Below, piece by piece: positions 46,097-53,599 of a stretch of 64,000 bases of DNA; the stretch's first letter is position 1; the number at the start of each line of letters is the position of its first letter. Under the pieces are notes generated by a model that saw only the letters and a program-made list of their open reading frames with translations, was not told the DNA's origin and did no database searches. Both the position numbers and the translations under genes were made by a program. The stretch spans positions 62,001-126,000 of the forward strand of contig JADFZT010000003.1 in the NCBI GenBank assembly GCA_015232395.1. Direction: 5' to 3'. This stretch comes from Magnetococcales bacterium (GTDB lineage: Bacteria; Pseudomonadota; Magnetococcia; Magnetococcales; JADFZT01).

Positions 46097-48250
46097 TCAG
46101 ACCATGTTCCTGAGTACTTGGGCGGCGTCATTGAGGGTCTGGATGCCGGTTTTGATCTGGCCTACCCCCGAAGAGGTCTCCTTGGCTCCCGTATTCAAGG
46201 ATTTCATCGCCTCCACGACCTGCTTGATCGCTACCGACTGTTGGCGAACGTTCATGGAGATCTGCTGGGCGCTTTCAGCCGCAGCATTGACCGACTCAGC
46301 CACCTCACGGAAGGTTTCAGCGGTGTTTTGAGCGATGAGTACCCCCTGCTCTACGGTTTTGGTGCCTTCATCGGTCACCATCACCGTGGTGTTGGTGGCC
46401 TTTTGAATTTCACCCACCAGATCGTTGATCCGGGCAGCGGAACGTTTGGACTCATCCGCAAGCTTGCGGGTTTCCACCGCCAACACCGAAAACCCCTTGC
46501 CGTGCTCCCCGGCCCGAACGGCCTCGACGGCGGCATTCATGGCAAGCATTTTGGTTTCGTTGGCAAACTCGGAGACCGTATCGGTGATATCCCGAATCTG
46601 CCCGGTGCGCTCGGAAAGCTTCAAGATTTCCCGTCCAATCGCCTCCACCTTGGAACGCGTCCCTCCCATCTCCTCCAACATCTCCTCCACACGGCCCATG
46701 CCATGCTCAGCCAACTCCAGGGCCTTTTGCGCCCCGGATGCAGCCGAATCAGCCTGTTCGGAAGATTGTCTGGCAGAGGTGCCCAGCTCCTCCATGGTGG
46801 TGTTGGTTTCATTGACCGAAACCGCCTGTTGCGCCGAAACCCGCTCCTGCTGGTTGACGGTGGTGGCTATTTCAGCGGATGAGGTGGAGACCACGTTGAT
46901 GATTTCGTTCAGGGGACGGCTGATGGAACGGGCAAAATACCACCCCACAGCCACCACCACCACGCTACAGATAATGCCCAAAATCCACATCATCCGATTG
47001 AGATTATTGAGCGCTTTATAGGCCTCCTGCTGGCTGATGGTGGCGATGAGCGCCCATTTACTCCCCCCCGGCATGCGAATGGGCGCATGGGCCAAAAGCA
47101 CCTCATTGCCCAGATAATCCACCGTATTCTCTTCCAGGTCGGTCTCTCCGGTCAGGGCCTCCTCAACGTGCTCGGTCTTAAAACTCAGAATACCGATGAC
47201 TGTTTTGTGGACCTGGATCTTCTCCAGATCCTGGTCAGAAATATGGCTGTTTTTCAAGCTGGAGAGAAAATCGTCCTGATCCTGAATCAGATAACGGGAG
47301 TTGGAGCGAAATTTAAAATCAGGGCCAACCAAAAAACTCTCCCCGCTCTTGCCCAGTCCGGTTTTTTCCCAACGACCATCGTTGGTCATGATGCCGTCGA
47401 TACGGGAGATGGGCATCTGGAAGATCAGGATACCGCTCTTTTTGCCGTCATCGTTGTAGATGGGAGAGGCGATAAAGGCGGCTGGAGCGTTATAGGAGGG
47501 AGGATAGGGCTCAAAATCAGCCAGATAGACGCTTTCACCGGCATTGGCAGCCAGGGCCTGTTTGAACACCCGGCCCAAATTGGTATTGCTGTAGGGGCCA
47601 TCACTCAGACGGGTGGCAAAGTCCACCTCCTTGAAAACCGAATAGATGATGTGGCCGCTATCGGGCTCCACCAGAAATAGATCGTAATAGCCGAATTTAT
47701 CAACAAAATTACGCAAAACCGGATGGAACTGGCCATGGAGGCGGCTGTATTCGGAATGGTCCCGGGAGGTATCAAGCTTGTGTTTTTCCCCCACGGGATA
47801 GGGATTGGTCGAGATGTAGAGATGTTGCAGAATACGACTCACCCGATTGCGGGGCCACCAGAGGGAGAGGGCGTTGTCGGGGGCGTTGTCGGTATCGGAT
47901 TCCTGCTGCACATAACGCGCCCGCAGACGCTCTTCGTTCTCTTTGAGGTTTTGATCATACCCCAGCCCCACCTCCTCTTCCGCAGCGAAAAAAGCCCCGG
48001 TGAGTCCCTCCATGGCCTCGACAATCATGATATCCTCGGAGAGGGTCAGCACCTGGTTGTTGATCACCTGAAAATAGCGATTGATCTCGGCCTGCTTGGA
48101 CTCCCGGATCAGGGCAAGACGGTTAAAGGCATCCTGCTGCAAGGCTTCGCTGCTGGTTTGGTAGGCATAGAGCCCTACAAACATGAATGGCCCCAAACCC
48201 ATCAGCAAAAACAATCCGATCAATTTGGTGGACAGTCGCATCTTCCCCAT
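46097..48250 (-). CDS. Methyl-accepting chemotaxis protein with Cache sensor domain (cluster 2)
   Basis: A 717-aa receptor (ATG 48250, GGGGGAGAG upstream). TM1 is at about 12-30. The extracytoplasmic part (about 40-405) contains a Cache module akin to those of the receptor at 21031-23967: GYYDLFLVEPDSGHIIYS, YSNTNLG, AAFIASPIYN. TM2 (about 415-437, ILGIICSVVVVAVGWYFA) leads into a HAMP-like segment and an MCP hairpin with [21 protein letters not shown]. No C-terminal docking pentapeptide is seen (VLRNMV). It sits between the double CheW and CheA genes and is the only receptor of cluster 2. The ligand is unknown. Confidence 0.93.
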   Translation of the reverse strand: MGKMRLSTKLIGLFLLMGLGPFMFVGLYAYQTSSEALQQDAFNRLALIRESKQAEINRYFQVINNQVLTLSEDIMIVEAMEGLTGAFFAAEEEVGLGYDQNLKENEERLRARYVQQESDTDNAPDNALSLWWPRNRVSRILQHLYISTNPYPVGEKHKLDTSRDHSEYSRLHGQFHPVLRNFVDKFGYYDLFLVEPDSGHIIYSVFKEVDFATRLSDGPYSNTNLGRVFKQALAANAGESVYLADFEPYPPSYNAPAAFIASPIYNDDGKKSGILIFQMPISRIDGIMTNDGRWEKTGLGKSGESFLVGPDFKFRSNSRYLIQDQDDFLSSLKNSHISDQDLEKIQVHKTVIGILSFKTEHVEEALTGETDLEENTVDYLGNEVLLAHAPIRMPGGSKWALIATISQQEAYKALNNLNRMMWILGIICSVVVVAVGWYFARSISRPLNEIINVVSTSSAEIATTVNQQERVSAQQAVSVNETNTTMEELGTSARQSSEQADSAASGAQKALELAEHGMGRVEEMLEEMGGTRSKVEAIGREILKLSERTGQIRDITDTVSEFANETKMLAMNAAVEAVRAGEHGKGFSVLAVETRKLADESKRSAARINDLVGEIQKATNTTVMVTDEGTKTVEQGVLIAQNTAETFREVAESVNAAAESAQQISMNVRQQSVAIKQVVEAMKSLNTGAKETSSGVGQIKTGIQTLNDAAQVLRNMV

Positions 48251-48349
48251 GGTTATTCTCTCCCCCGCCTGCTATTTCCAGAGGCCGTCAAAGGAAAAAC
48301 TCCCTCTCCGACAGCCAGATGAATTACCAAAAAAATACCCGGTCGGAAC

Positions 48350-49411
48350 TTATACTGTTTCGTTGACGGAAAGCTCTTCGCTCCCCAACACCTTTTCCAG
48401 ATTGAGGAGGCTGAACATTTCCTCCTCATAGCGAGCCGCACCCTTTAAAAAGTCCTTTTTCAAGGTGCCCACGGCAGAGGGTGCCCGGGTGATTTCCGAA
48501 GGGGACAAGTGGATCACATCCACCACATCATGCACCAACACCCCCACGGTAATCTCCCCCACCACCGCCACCAAGGCCATGGCAGGAGGGGAATCGGGCA
48601 AGGGGGGAATCCCCAAAAATCCCGATATTTCCACCATGGTCAGGATTTCACCCCGCAGATTCATCGAGCCGACGATATGATCAGGACAGCAGGGAATCGG
48701 CGTCACCTGCCGAAGCTGGGTAAAACCTCGAACGATGTCGAGACCAATCCCCAGCCGCTCGCCATACAACTCCACCACTGCCAAAGAGGCCAAGCCCTCC
48801 ATGACCTGCTCATCCAGAGCACGCATCAGGCGTTTGGCCCGTTCCCGAAAAACCCCTCTCTCGGACTCAGTAGCCTCCGGGTTGAACAGCCGGGGCTCAG
48901 CCAGCAGCTCCAACTCCGTCTCTTCAGACTCCTCCTCACCCCCTTCCCCTGGATCCCCTCCCAGGGGAATAAAACGGAACAGCCGTGCCGCATCCAGGAG
49001 CATCACCATCTCTTCGCCGTCGATGGCGACCCCGGTGATAAATTTTTGCTGACGTCGGGATTCAAATTCGCCAAAAGCCGGGGCTTGGTCCACCTCCCCC
49101 TCCCCCAGAACCCGCACTTCCAGGACTTCATTGACCACCAGCCCCAACCCCCGATCCGGCCCATCCAAGACCAGGATGGCATCGGTCAAACGATAGGGTT
49201 TGGTATGGCACCCCATCCGAATATTGAGATCCATCACCGGAATCACCTGCCCCCGCAGGTTGAGCACGCCGACGATATAGGGAGGGGCCTCCTCCATGGG
49301 GGTGATCTCCGGCAGCCGGACAATCTCCCGCACCAGAGTGGCATTGACCCCGTAGAGCTTACCGGTCAGGCTGAAAACCAGATGGGAACCTTGATCCAGG
49401 GAATGGTCCAT
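48350..49411 (-). CDS. Double CheW-domain coupling protein
   Basis: A 353-aa protein with two CheW domains (about 10-155 and 205-335) joined by an acidic Glu/Gly-rich linker. The first has YIVGVLNLRGQVIPVMDL and the second HIVGSMNLRGEILTMVEI, the canonical CheW core. The second is preceded by the helix RERAKRLMRALDEQ, which also precedes the CheW at 6121-6711. Cluster 1 has the two CheWs as separate genes, so this looks like their fusion. Start ATG 49411 is chosen; a GTG at 49453 is possible, and neither has a good SD. Confidence 0.88.
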   Translation of the reverse strand: MDHSLDQGSHLVFSLTGKLYGVNATLVREIVRLPEITPMEEAPPYIVGVLNLRGQVIPVMDLNIRMGCHTKPYRLTDAILVLDGPDRGLGLVVNEVLEVRVLGEGEVDQAPAFGEFESRRQQKFITGVAIDGEEMVMLLDAARLFRFIPLGGDPGEGGEEESEETELELLAEPRLFNPEATESERGVFRERAKRLMRALDEQVMEGLASLAVVELYGERLGIGLDIVRGFTQLRQVTPIPCCPDHIVGSMNLRGEILTMVEISGFLGIPPLPDSPPAMALVAVVGEITVGVLVHDVVDVIHLSPSEITRAPSAVGTLKKDFLKGAARYEEEMFSLLNLEKVLGSEELSVNETV

Positions 49412-49546
49412 GGAGAGAGCCAAAGCCTTTCTGATGGAAAAACACCCTACCACTCAAGACAAAATGACAGGTTAATTTAGTGTTATTACGAACTATTTAC
49501 AATTAAATTCCAATTTTCCAAAAAGAAGCGACCTCCTCACAACCTG

Positions 49547-49598
49547 GAATTCGAGCCCCCAACCACATGGAATTCGAACACTCAACCATCCAGAATTC
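49547..49598. repeat. Three GAATTC sites at exact 23-bp spacing
   Basis: GAATTC occurs at 49547, 49570 and 49593, each in a repeat unit beginning AACC (49541, 49561, 49584). The array lies 136-188 bp upstream of the double-CheW start. Exact spacing of palindromic sites suggests phased binding of a protein, possibly an operator. Confidence 0.5.
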
Positions 49599-49642
49599 AA
49601 TCAGGGCACTACCGGGAACAAAATCCTCCCTTTCAGAATGAT

Positions 49643-51223
49643 TCACTCCCTATTTTTTTCTCCCAACATCCCTTCCACTTGAGCAACCAACGCCCCAGCC
49701 GTCCACTCCTCATAGGTCTCAATGCTGGCATCATCCGGCAAACTGCGTAGCAGCTCCAAAGCGGACTGGCGCATTTTTTGAGCCCGTGGGAGATCCCCCC
49801 GCCGCTGATAGATCGCCCCCAACTCCAAAAAGGCCGGAATGTGGGTTGGGTCCAGATAGATCACCTTATTCAACAACTCCCTGGCCTCTCCATCCTGCCC
49901 CTGCTCCTCAAGAATATGGGCCAAAAGGTAAAGGGGCGCGGCGTTGAAGCCATCCACCTGCATCGCCTGGCGGCAACACCCTTCTGCCGCCCGTCGATCC
50001 CCCAGGTTGGCGTGACAGCGGGCCAACAGATGGAGCAGACCAAAATGATTCGATGACTGTTTTAATCCCCGCTTGGCTCGGGCGGCGGACTCGGCATAGG
50101 CCCCCCGCCCAAAAAGATCCGACGCCTCTGCAAAAAGCCCCTCCACATCCGGCGATTTGGCAATCCCTTTGGGAGTCGGCTTGGCAGAAGTCGAACGGCC
50201 TCCCTTCCAGGGCTGGGCAGTGGTTTTTTTCGAGGTGCTGACAGGCTTTTTGGACCATGAACCCACCCCCCCCTTGAATCCCGCTTTTTCCGACTTGAAG
50301 GGAGGAGGAGAAGCCAGAGGAACCTCCGAAGAGGGAAAAGAAGGGAAGTCCGCAGCCAACGATTCCAGGGGACGCTGAAACACCACCGACTCGGGAAAGG
50401 TTTTCAACACCAAGCCACTCTCCCCCCGGGTGGCGGCCTGACGTACCTCGGGGGAAAGCTCGGCATGACCGGTCATAAGATATCCCCCGGGACGCAGGGT
50501 CTGGGCAAATTTAGTCATCAACCGGGCAACGGTCTCCTGATCAAAATAGATAAAAACGTTACGGCAGACGATCAGATCCATCTCCCGCAAATCTCCGACA
50601 ATACCTGGAAAACCATCGCGAATCAGGTTGATTCGGGAAAACTTGACCCGCTTACGGATCCGCTCAACAAGTTGCCACTCCTCTTTGACCCGCTGGAAAT
50701 AAACATCCAACAGGTCTTTATCCATCCCCCGGAACGACCACGGACCATAGATCCCCTGACGGGCTGTTTTCAGAGCGGTACCGTTGATATCACTCCCCAA
50801 GATAAACACCCCCGACTTATCCAAGGTCAGGGAGAGACTCTCCAGCATCATCGCCAGGGTGTAGGGTTCCTCCCCGGTGGAGCAACCCGCACTCCAGATC
50901 CGCAATGGTTTGTTGGGAGAACGTTTGGCCAGCAGTTCCGGCAGGAGGGTGCGTTTGAGCAGGGCCATCTGCCCCGCATCCCGGAAAAAATAACTCTCTC
51001 CAATCGTCAGCTCCAACACCAACTCCCGCCACTCCATTTCGCTCTCATGGGTGGGGGTTTCCAGCAGGGAGAGATAAAGCTCGGGACCGGAAAAGCCGAA
51101 ACGCCGGGTGCGCAGCCGGATCTGTTTAGCAAGCAGGAGATAGTCGGGCTCAGGAATAATCAGGCCGGTATGCCGTGCGATCAACTGACTGAAGCGTTCC
51201 AGCAGGGCACTGTCCAAGGTCAA
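49643..51223 (-). CDS. CheR methyltransferase with C-terminal TPRs (cluster 2)
   Basis: A 526-aa WspC-like methyltransferase. The CheR core has GESYFFRDAGQ, RIWSAGCSTGEEPYTLAM and IVCRNVFIYFDQETV, with the canonical SAM loop that is altered in the cluster 1 paralogue. A basic/Ser-rich linker (about 290-365) precedes three or more TPRs (about 370-500: RCHANLGDRRAAEGCCRQAM, ILEEQGQDGEARELLNKVI). Translation starts at a TTG overlapping the TGA of metF (TTGA), as no other start fits the domain. It methylates receptor glutamates, using SAM that derives from MetF-made methyl groups. Confidence 0.92.
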   Translation of the reverse strand: MTLDSALLERFSQLIARHTGLIIPEPDYLLLAKQIRLRTRRFGFSGPELYLSLLETPTHESEMEWRELVLELTIGESYFFRDAGQMALLKRTLLPELLAKRSPNKPLRIWSAGCSTGEEPYTLAMMLESLSLTLDKSGVFILGSDINGTALKTARQGIYGPWSFRGMDKDLLDVYFQRVKEEWQLVERIRKRVKFSRINLIRDGFPGIVGDLREMDLIVCRNVFIYFDQETVARLMTKFAQTLRPGGYLMTGHAELSPEVRQAATRGESGLVLKTFPESVVFQRPLESLAADFPSFPSSEVPLASPPPFKSEKAGFKGGVGSWSKKPVSTSKKTTAQPWKGGRSTSAKPTPKGIAKSPDVEGLFAEASDLFGRGAYAESAARAKRGLKQSSNHFGLLHLLARCHANLGDRRAAEGCCRQAMQVDGFNAAPLYLLAHILEEQGQDGEARELLNKVIYLDPTHIPAFLELGAIYQRRGDLPRAQKMRQSALELLRSLPDDASIETYEEWTAGALVAQVEGMLGEKNRE

Positions 51224-52158
51224 GCACCGGCGGGGGCATCACCCCCGGAAGAGGTGGCAGATGGGGCCGCGTCAGCCTGGAACCCCAAGGCATCCAAAAT
51301 CTGGGAAACCGGGCCTTGTTGGTTCAACGTGAAAAAATGCAGTCCCGGCGCCCCACCGTCCAGGAGCTCCCGACACTGTCGAACCGCCAACTGAATGCCC
51401 GCTGCCTTCATTTGGGCCGGATCTCCCTGAAGCCGCTCCATGGTGGAAGTCAACCAACCGGGCAAGGCTGAACCACACAGTTGGGCCAGGCGACGGATCT
51501 GTTTATAATCAGTCACCGGCATGATCCCTGGAATGATGGGAATGTTGATCCCCTCTTTACGACACGCTTCGACAAAGCTGAAATAGGCGCTGTTCTCGAA
51601 AAAAAACTGGGTCACGGCAAACGCAGCCCCGGCTTCCACCTTGCGGCGAAAATGGCTCAGATCGGTTTGGGCATCCGCAGCCTCCGGGTGCACCTCCGGA
51701 TAAGCAGCCACCCCCACCCGAAAATGGGGATATTTTTCCCGGATAAAGGCGACAAAACCATCCGCATAACGAAAAGCCCCCCGCTCCAACGCCCCTTGGG
51801 GCATATCCTGGGGCTGATCCCCCCGCAGGGCGAGCAGGTGGGTAATGCCGTGGCTGTCGATGGTGTCAAGAACCGCTGTCAGGGCCTTCGCGTCATCCCC
51901 CACACAGGTCAGGTGCGCCACGGTCTCAACATCTATCCCCCGAACCACATCCCCCATCAACTCCAGAGTCCGCTGCCGACTGCCCCCCCCGGCGCCATAG
52001 GTGATGGAGACAAACTCCGGACCATAACGGGCCAGGCCGTTGACCGCCTTCCAAAAGGCCGGCTCCTTTTCTTTAAGCTTGGGGGGGAAAAATTCAAAGG
52101 AAATACCCGCCCCAGCCACACCGCCCGTGGGCGCTTTTCCCTGGATAATCTTCTCCAT
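51220..52158 (-). CDS. metF: 5,10-methylenetetrahydrofolate reductase
   Basis: A 312-aa flavoenzyme that reduces methylene-THF to 5-methyl-THF for methionine synthesis. ISFEFFPPK carries the conserved active-site Glu, followed by FVSITYGAGGGSRQRTLE, HLTCVG, LLALRGDQP and VTQFFFEN, all in family order. ATG 52158 has AGAGGAA 6 bp upstream; the GTG 18 bp further up is less likely. Its stop overlaps the cheR start by 4 bp, an unusual pairing of folate metabolism with receptor methylation. It is the first gene of the cluster 2 transcription unit. Confidence 0.95.
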   Translation of the reverse strand: MEKIIQGKAPTGGVAGAGISFEFFPPKLKEKEPAFWKAVNGLARYGPEFVSITYGAGGGSRQRTLELMGDVVRGIDVETVAHLTCVGDDAKALTAVLDTIDSHGITHLLALRGDQPQDMPQGALERGAFRYADGFVAFIREKYPHFRVGVAAYPEVHPEAADAQTDLSHFRRKVEAGAAFAVTQFFFENSAYFSFVEACRKEGINIPIIPGIMPVTDYKQIRRLAQLCGSALPGWLTSTMERLQGDPAQMKAAGIQLAVRQCRELLDGGAPGLHFFTLNQQGPVSQILDALGFQADAAPSATSSGGDAPAGA

Positions 52159-52285
52159 CGATTCCTCTTGTTCCACCAGACACCCCCCTCAATCAAGGTG
52201 CACCCGGTATGATCTCTCTCTGGTTTGCCTTCGGGGGAGCCATCCAGCCAACGCCATCAACCCCATTCAGACCCTCTATCCAGCG

Positions 52286-52322
52286 ACAGCCATCGATTCA
52301 GCTACAGCCTATCGATTTCGCT
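52286..52322. repeat. Adjacent imperfect 18/19-bp direct repeats
   Basis: ACAGCCATCGATTCAGCT (52286-52303) is followed directly by ACAGCCTATCGATTTCGCT (52304-52322), each holding ATCGAT. They lie in the 184-bp gap between metF and the REC gene, in the likely metF promoter region. Confidence 0.45.
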
Positions 52323-52342
52323 GACTGGCCAGCCGGATATTT

Positions 52343-52756
52343 CTACTCCGGCAATTCGCTCAAGGTCCAATAGATGCTGATGGTGCGGATGACATCTACA
52401 AATTGGATATAATCCACCGGTTTGACCATATAGCCCGCCACCCCCAGATCAAAGCTTTTCACCCGGTCCAGCTCATCCTTGGAGGTGGTCAAAATCACCA
52501 CTGGAATTCTTTTTTTGGCCGGATCCTTTTTGACTACCTCCAAAAACTCCAGCCCATTCATCCGTGGCATATTGAGATCCAGCAGGATGATACAGGGCCA
52601 GGGGTTTTCCTTGTCATCCAGCCAAGCCACCGCCTCCTCGCCGTTACCGACCCTGAAGAGGGGATTGGTGACATGGATCTTTTTCAAGGCCCGCTTGACG
52701 GTCATCGCATCCACCCGGTCATCTTCCACCAGGAGAATGGGTTGCGTGGCATTCAT
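52343..52756 (-). CDS. Stand-alone response regulator receiver (Rcp1-type)
   Basis: A 137-aa single receiver: acidic pair in ILLVEDDRVD, acceptor Asp in IILLDLNMPRMNG, Thr in VILTTSKD and Lys in MVKPVDY. The spacing with extra residues after the Asp loop (KKDPAKKRIPVVIL) and the length match Rcp1-type regulators that pair with phytochrome-like kinases. It follows the small kinase gene by 12 bp, with a good SD (AGGAG). It has no output domain and so acts as a phosphate relay or by protein contact. It is not a typical CheY. Confidence 0.9.
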   Translation of the reverse strand: MNATQPILLVEDDRVDAMTVKRALKKIHVTNPLFRVGNGEEAVAWLDDKENPWPCIILLDLNMPRMNGLEFLEVVKKDPAKKRIPVVILTTSKDELDRVKSFDLGVAGYMVKPVDYIQFVDVIRTISIYWTLSELPE

Positions 52757-52768
52757 GACAGCTCCTTC

Positions 52769-53599
52769 CTAAGAGGCCTCCCGGGCCAGGGTAAAATAAA
52801 AAGTGCTCCCCTCTCCCGGTGCCGATTCCAGCCAAACCCGCCCCCCGTGGAGGGCGACGATTTTTTTGACCAGGGTGAGCCCCACACCGGTGGATTCATA
52901 TTCGTCACCACCCTGGAGGGTCTGAAAAATTTGAAAAATCCGCTCGTGATCCTTTTTGGGGATGCCGGGACCGTTATCGGTGACAGAAAATCGATAATGG
53001 CTCTCCCCTTCCGCCTCCCAGGCGACCTCCACCAAACCGGCCTCCTTGTCCATATATTTGATCCCATTGGACAATAGATTCTGAAAAATCTGCCCCAGAC
53101 GGGTCTTTTCACCGGTAATGGCAGGCATCTCATCGGGGATGGTGATTTGAATGTGTCCGGGCGGACTCAAACTATCGATCACCTCCACCAGCAGCTTGTG
53201 GAGGTTGACCGGCACAATCGCCTCCCGCATGCGACCGATACGGGAATATTGCAGCACCCCGTTGATCAGGCTCTCCATGCGTTTTACCCGGCTGATGATC
53301 AGGCCCATCTGCTCCTGGCCATCCTCATCCAACACATCCTCATAATCTTCCGAAAGCCACTGCACCAGAGAGTTGATGGCCCGCAAAGGGGCCTTGAGAT
53401 CATGGGAGACCACATAGGCGAACTCCTTCAACTCCTGATTGGAACTCTCAAGCTCGGCAATGAGCTGCCTCTCCCGCTCCCCACCAGCCGCAGCCAGGCG
53501 GGCCTCCAGCTCAGCAATTCTGCGACGAGCCTGGATGAGTTCCGCCTGTGGACCCTCACCAGCCGCCGTGGCATCGGTCACGTCATTGTCACCACTCAT
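52769..53599 (-). CDS. Small histidine kinase (phytochrome-type HisKA-HATPase)
   Basis: A 276-aa kinase without a recognised sensor domain. A short coiled coil (about 15-55) leads to HisKA with H66 in YVVSHDLKAPLRAI. The HATPase (about 155-275) has NGIKYMDKE, DNGPGIP and STGVGLTLV, then GGRVWLESAPGEGSTFYF. It begins at an ATG overlapping the stop of the CheB-REC-kinase fusion (ATGA). Its DHp and ATPase domains are close to those of that fusion, so the two are probably a tandem duplication. With the following REC gene it makes a kinase-regulator pair. Confidence 0.92.
   Translation of the reverse strand: MSGDNDVTDATAAGEGPQAELIQARRRIAELEARLAAAGGERERQLIAELESSNQELKEFAYVVSHDLKAPLRAINSLVQWLSEDYEDVLDEDGQEQMGLIISRVKRMESLINGVLQYSRIGRMREAIVPVNLHKLLVEVIDSLSPPGHIQITIPDEMPAITGEKTRLGQIFQNLLSNGIKYMDKEAGLVEVAWEAEGESHYRFSVTDNGPGIPKKDHERIFQIFQTLQGGDEYESTGVGLTLVKKIVALHGGRVWLESAPGEGSTFYFTLAREAS

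Noticed and set aside
52343-52756. Stand-alone receiver considered as the missing CheY
   Set aside because: Its spacing and length match Rcp1-type regulators and it follows a phytochrome-type kinase, not a cheA.
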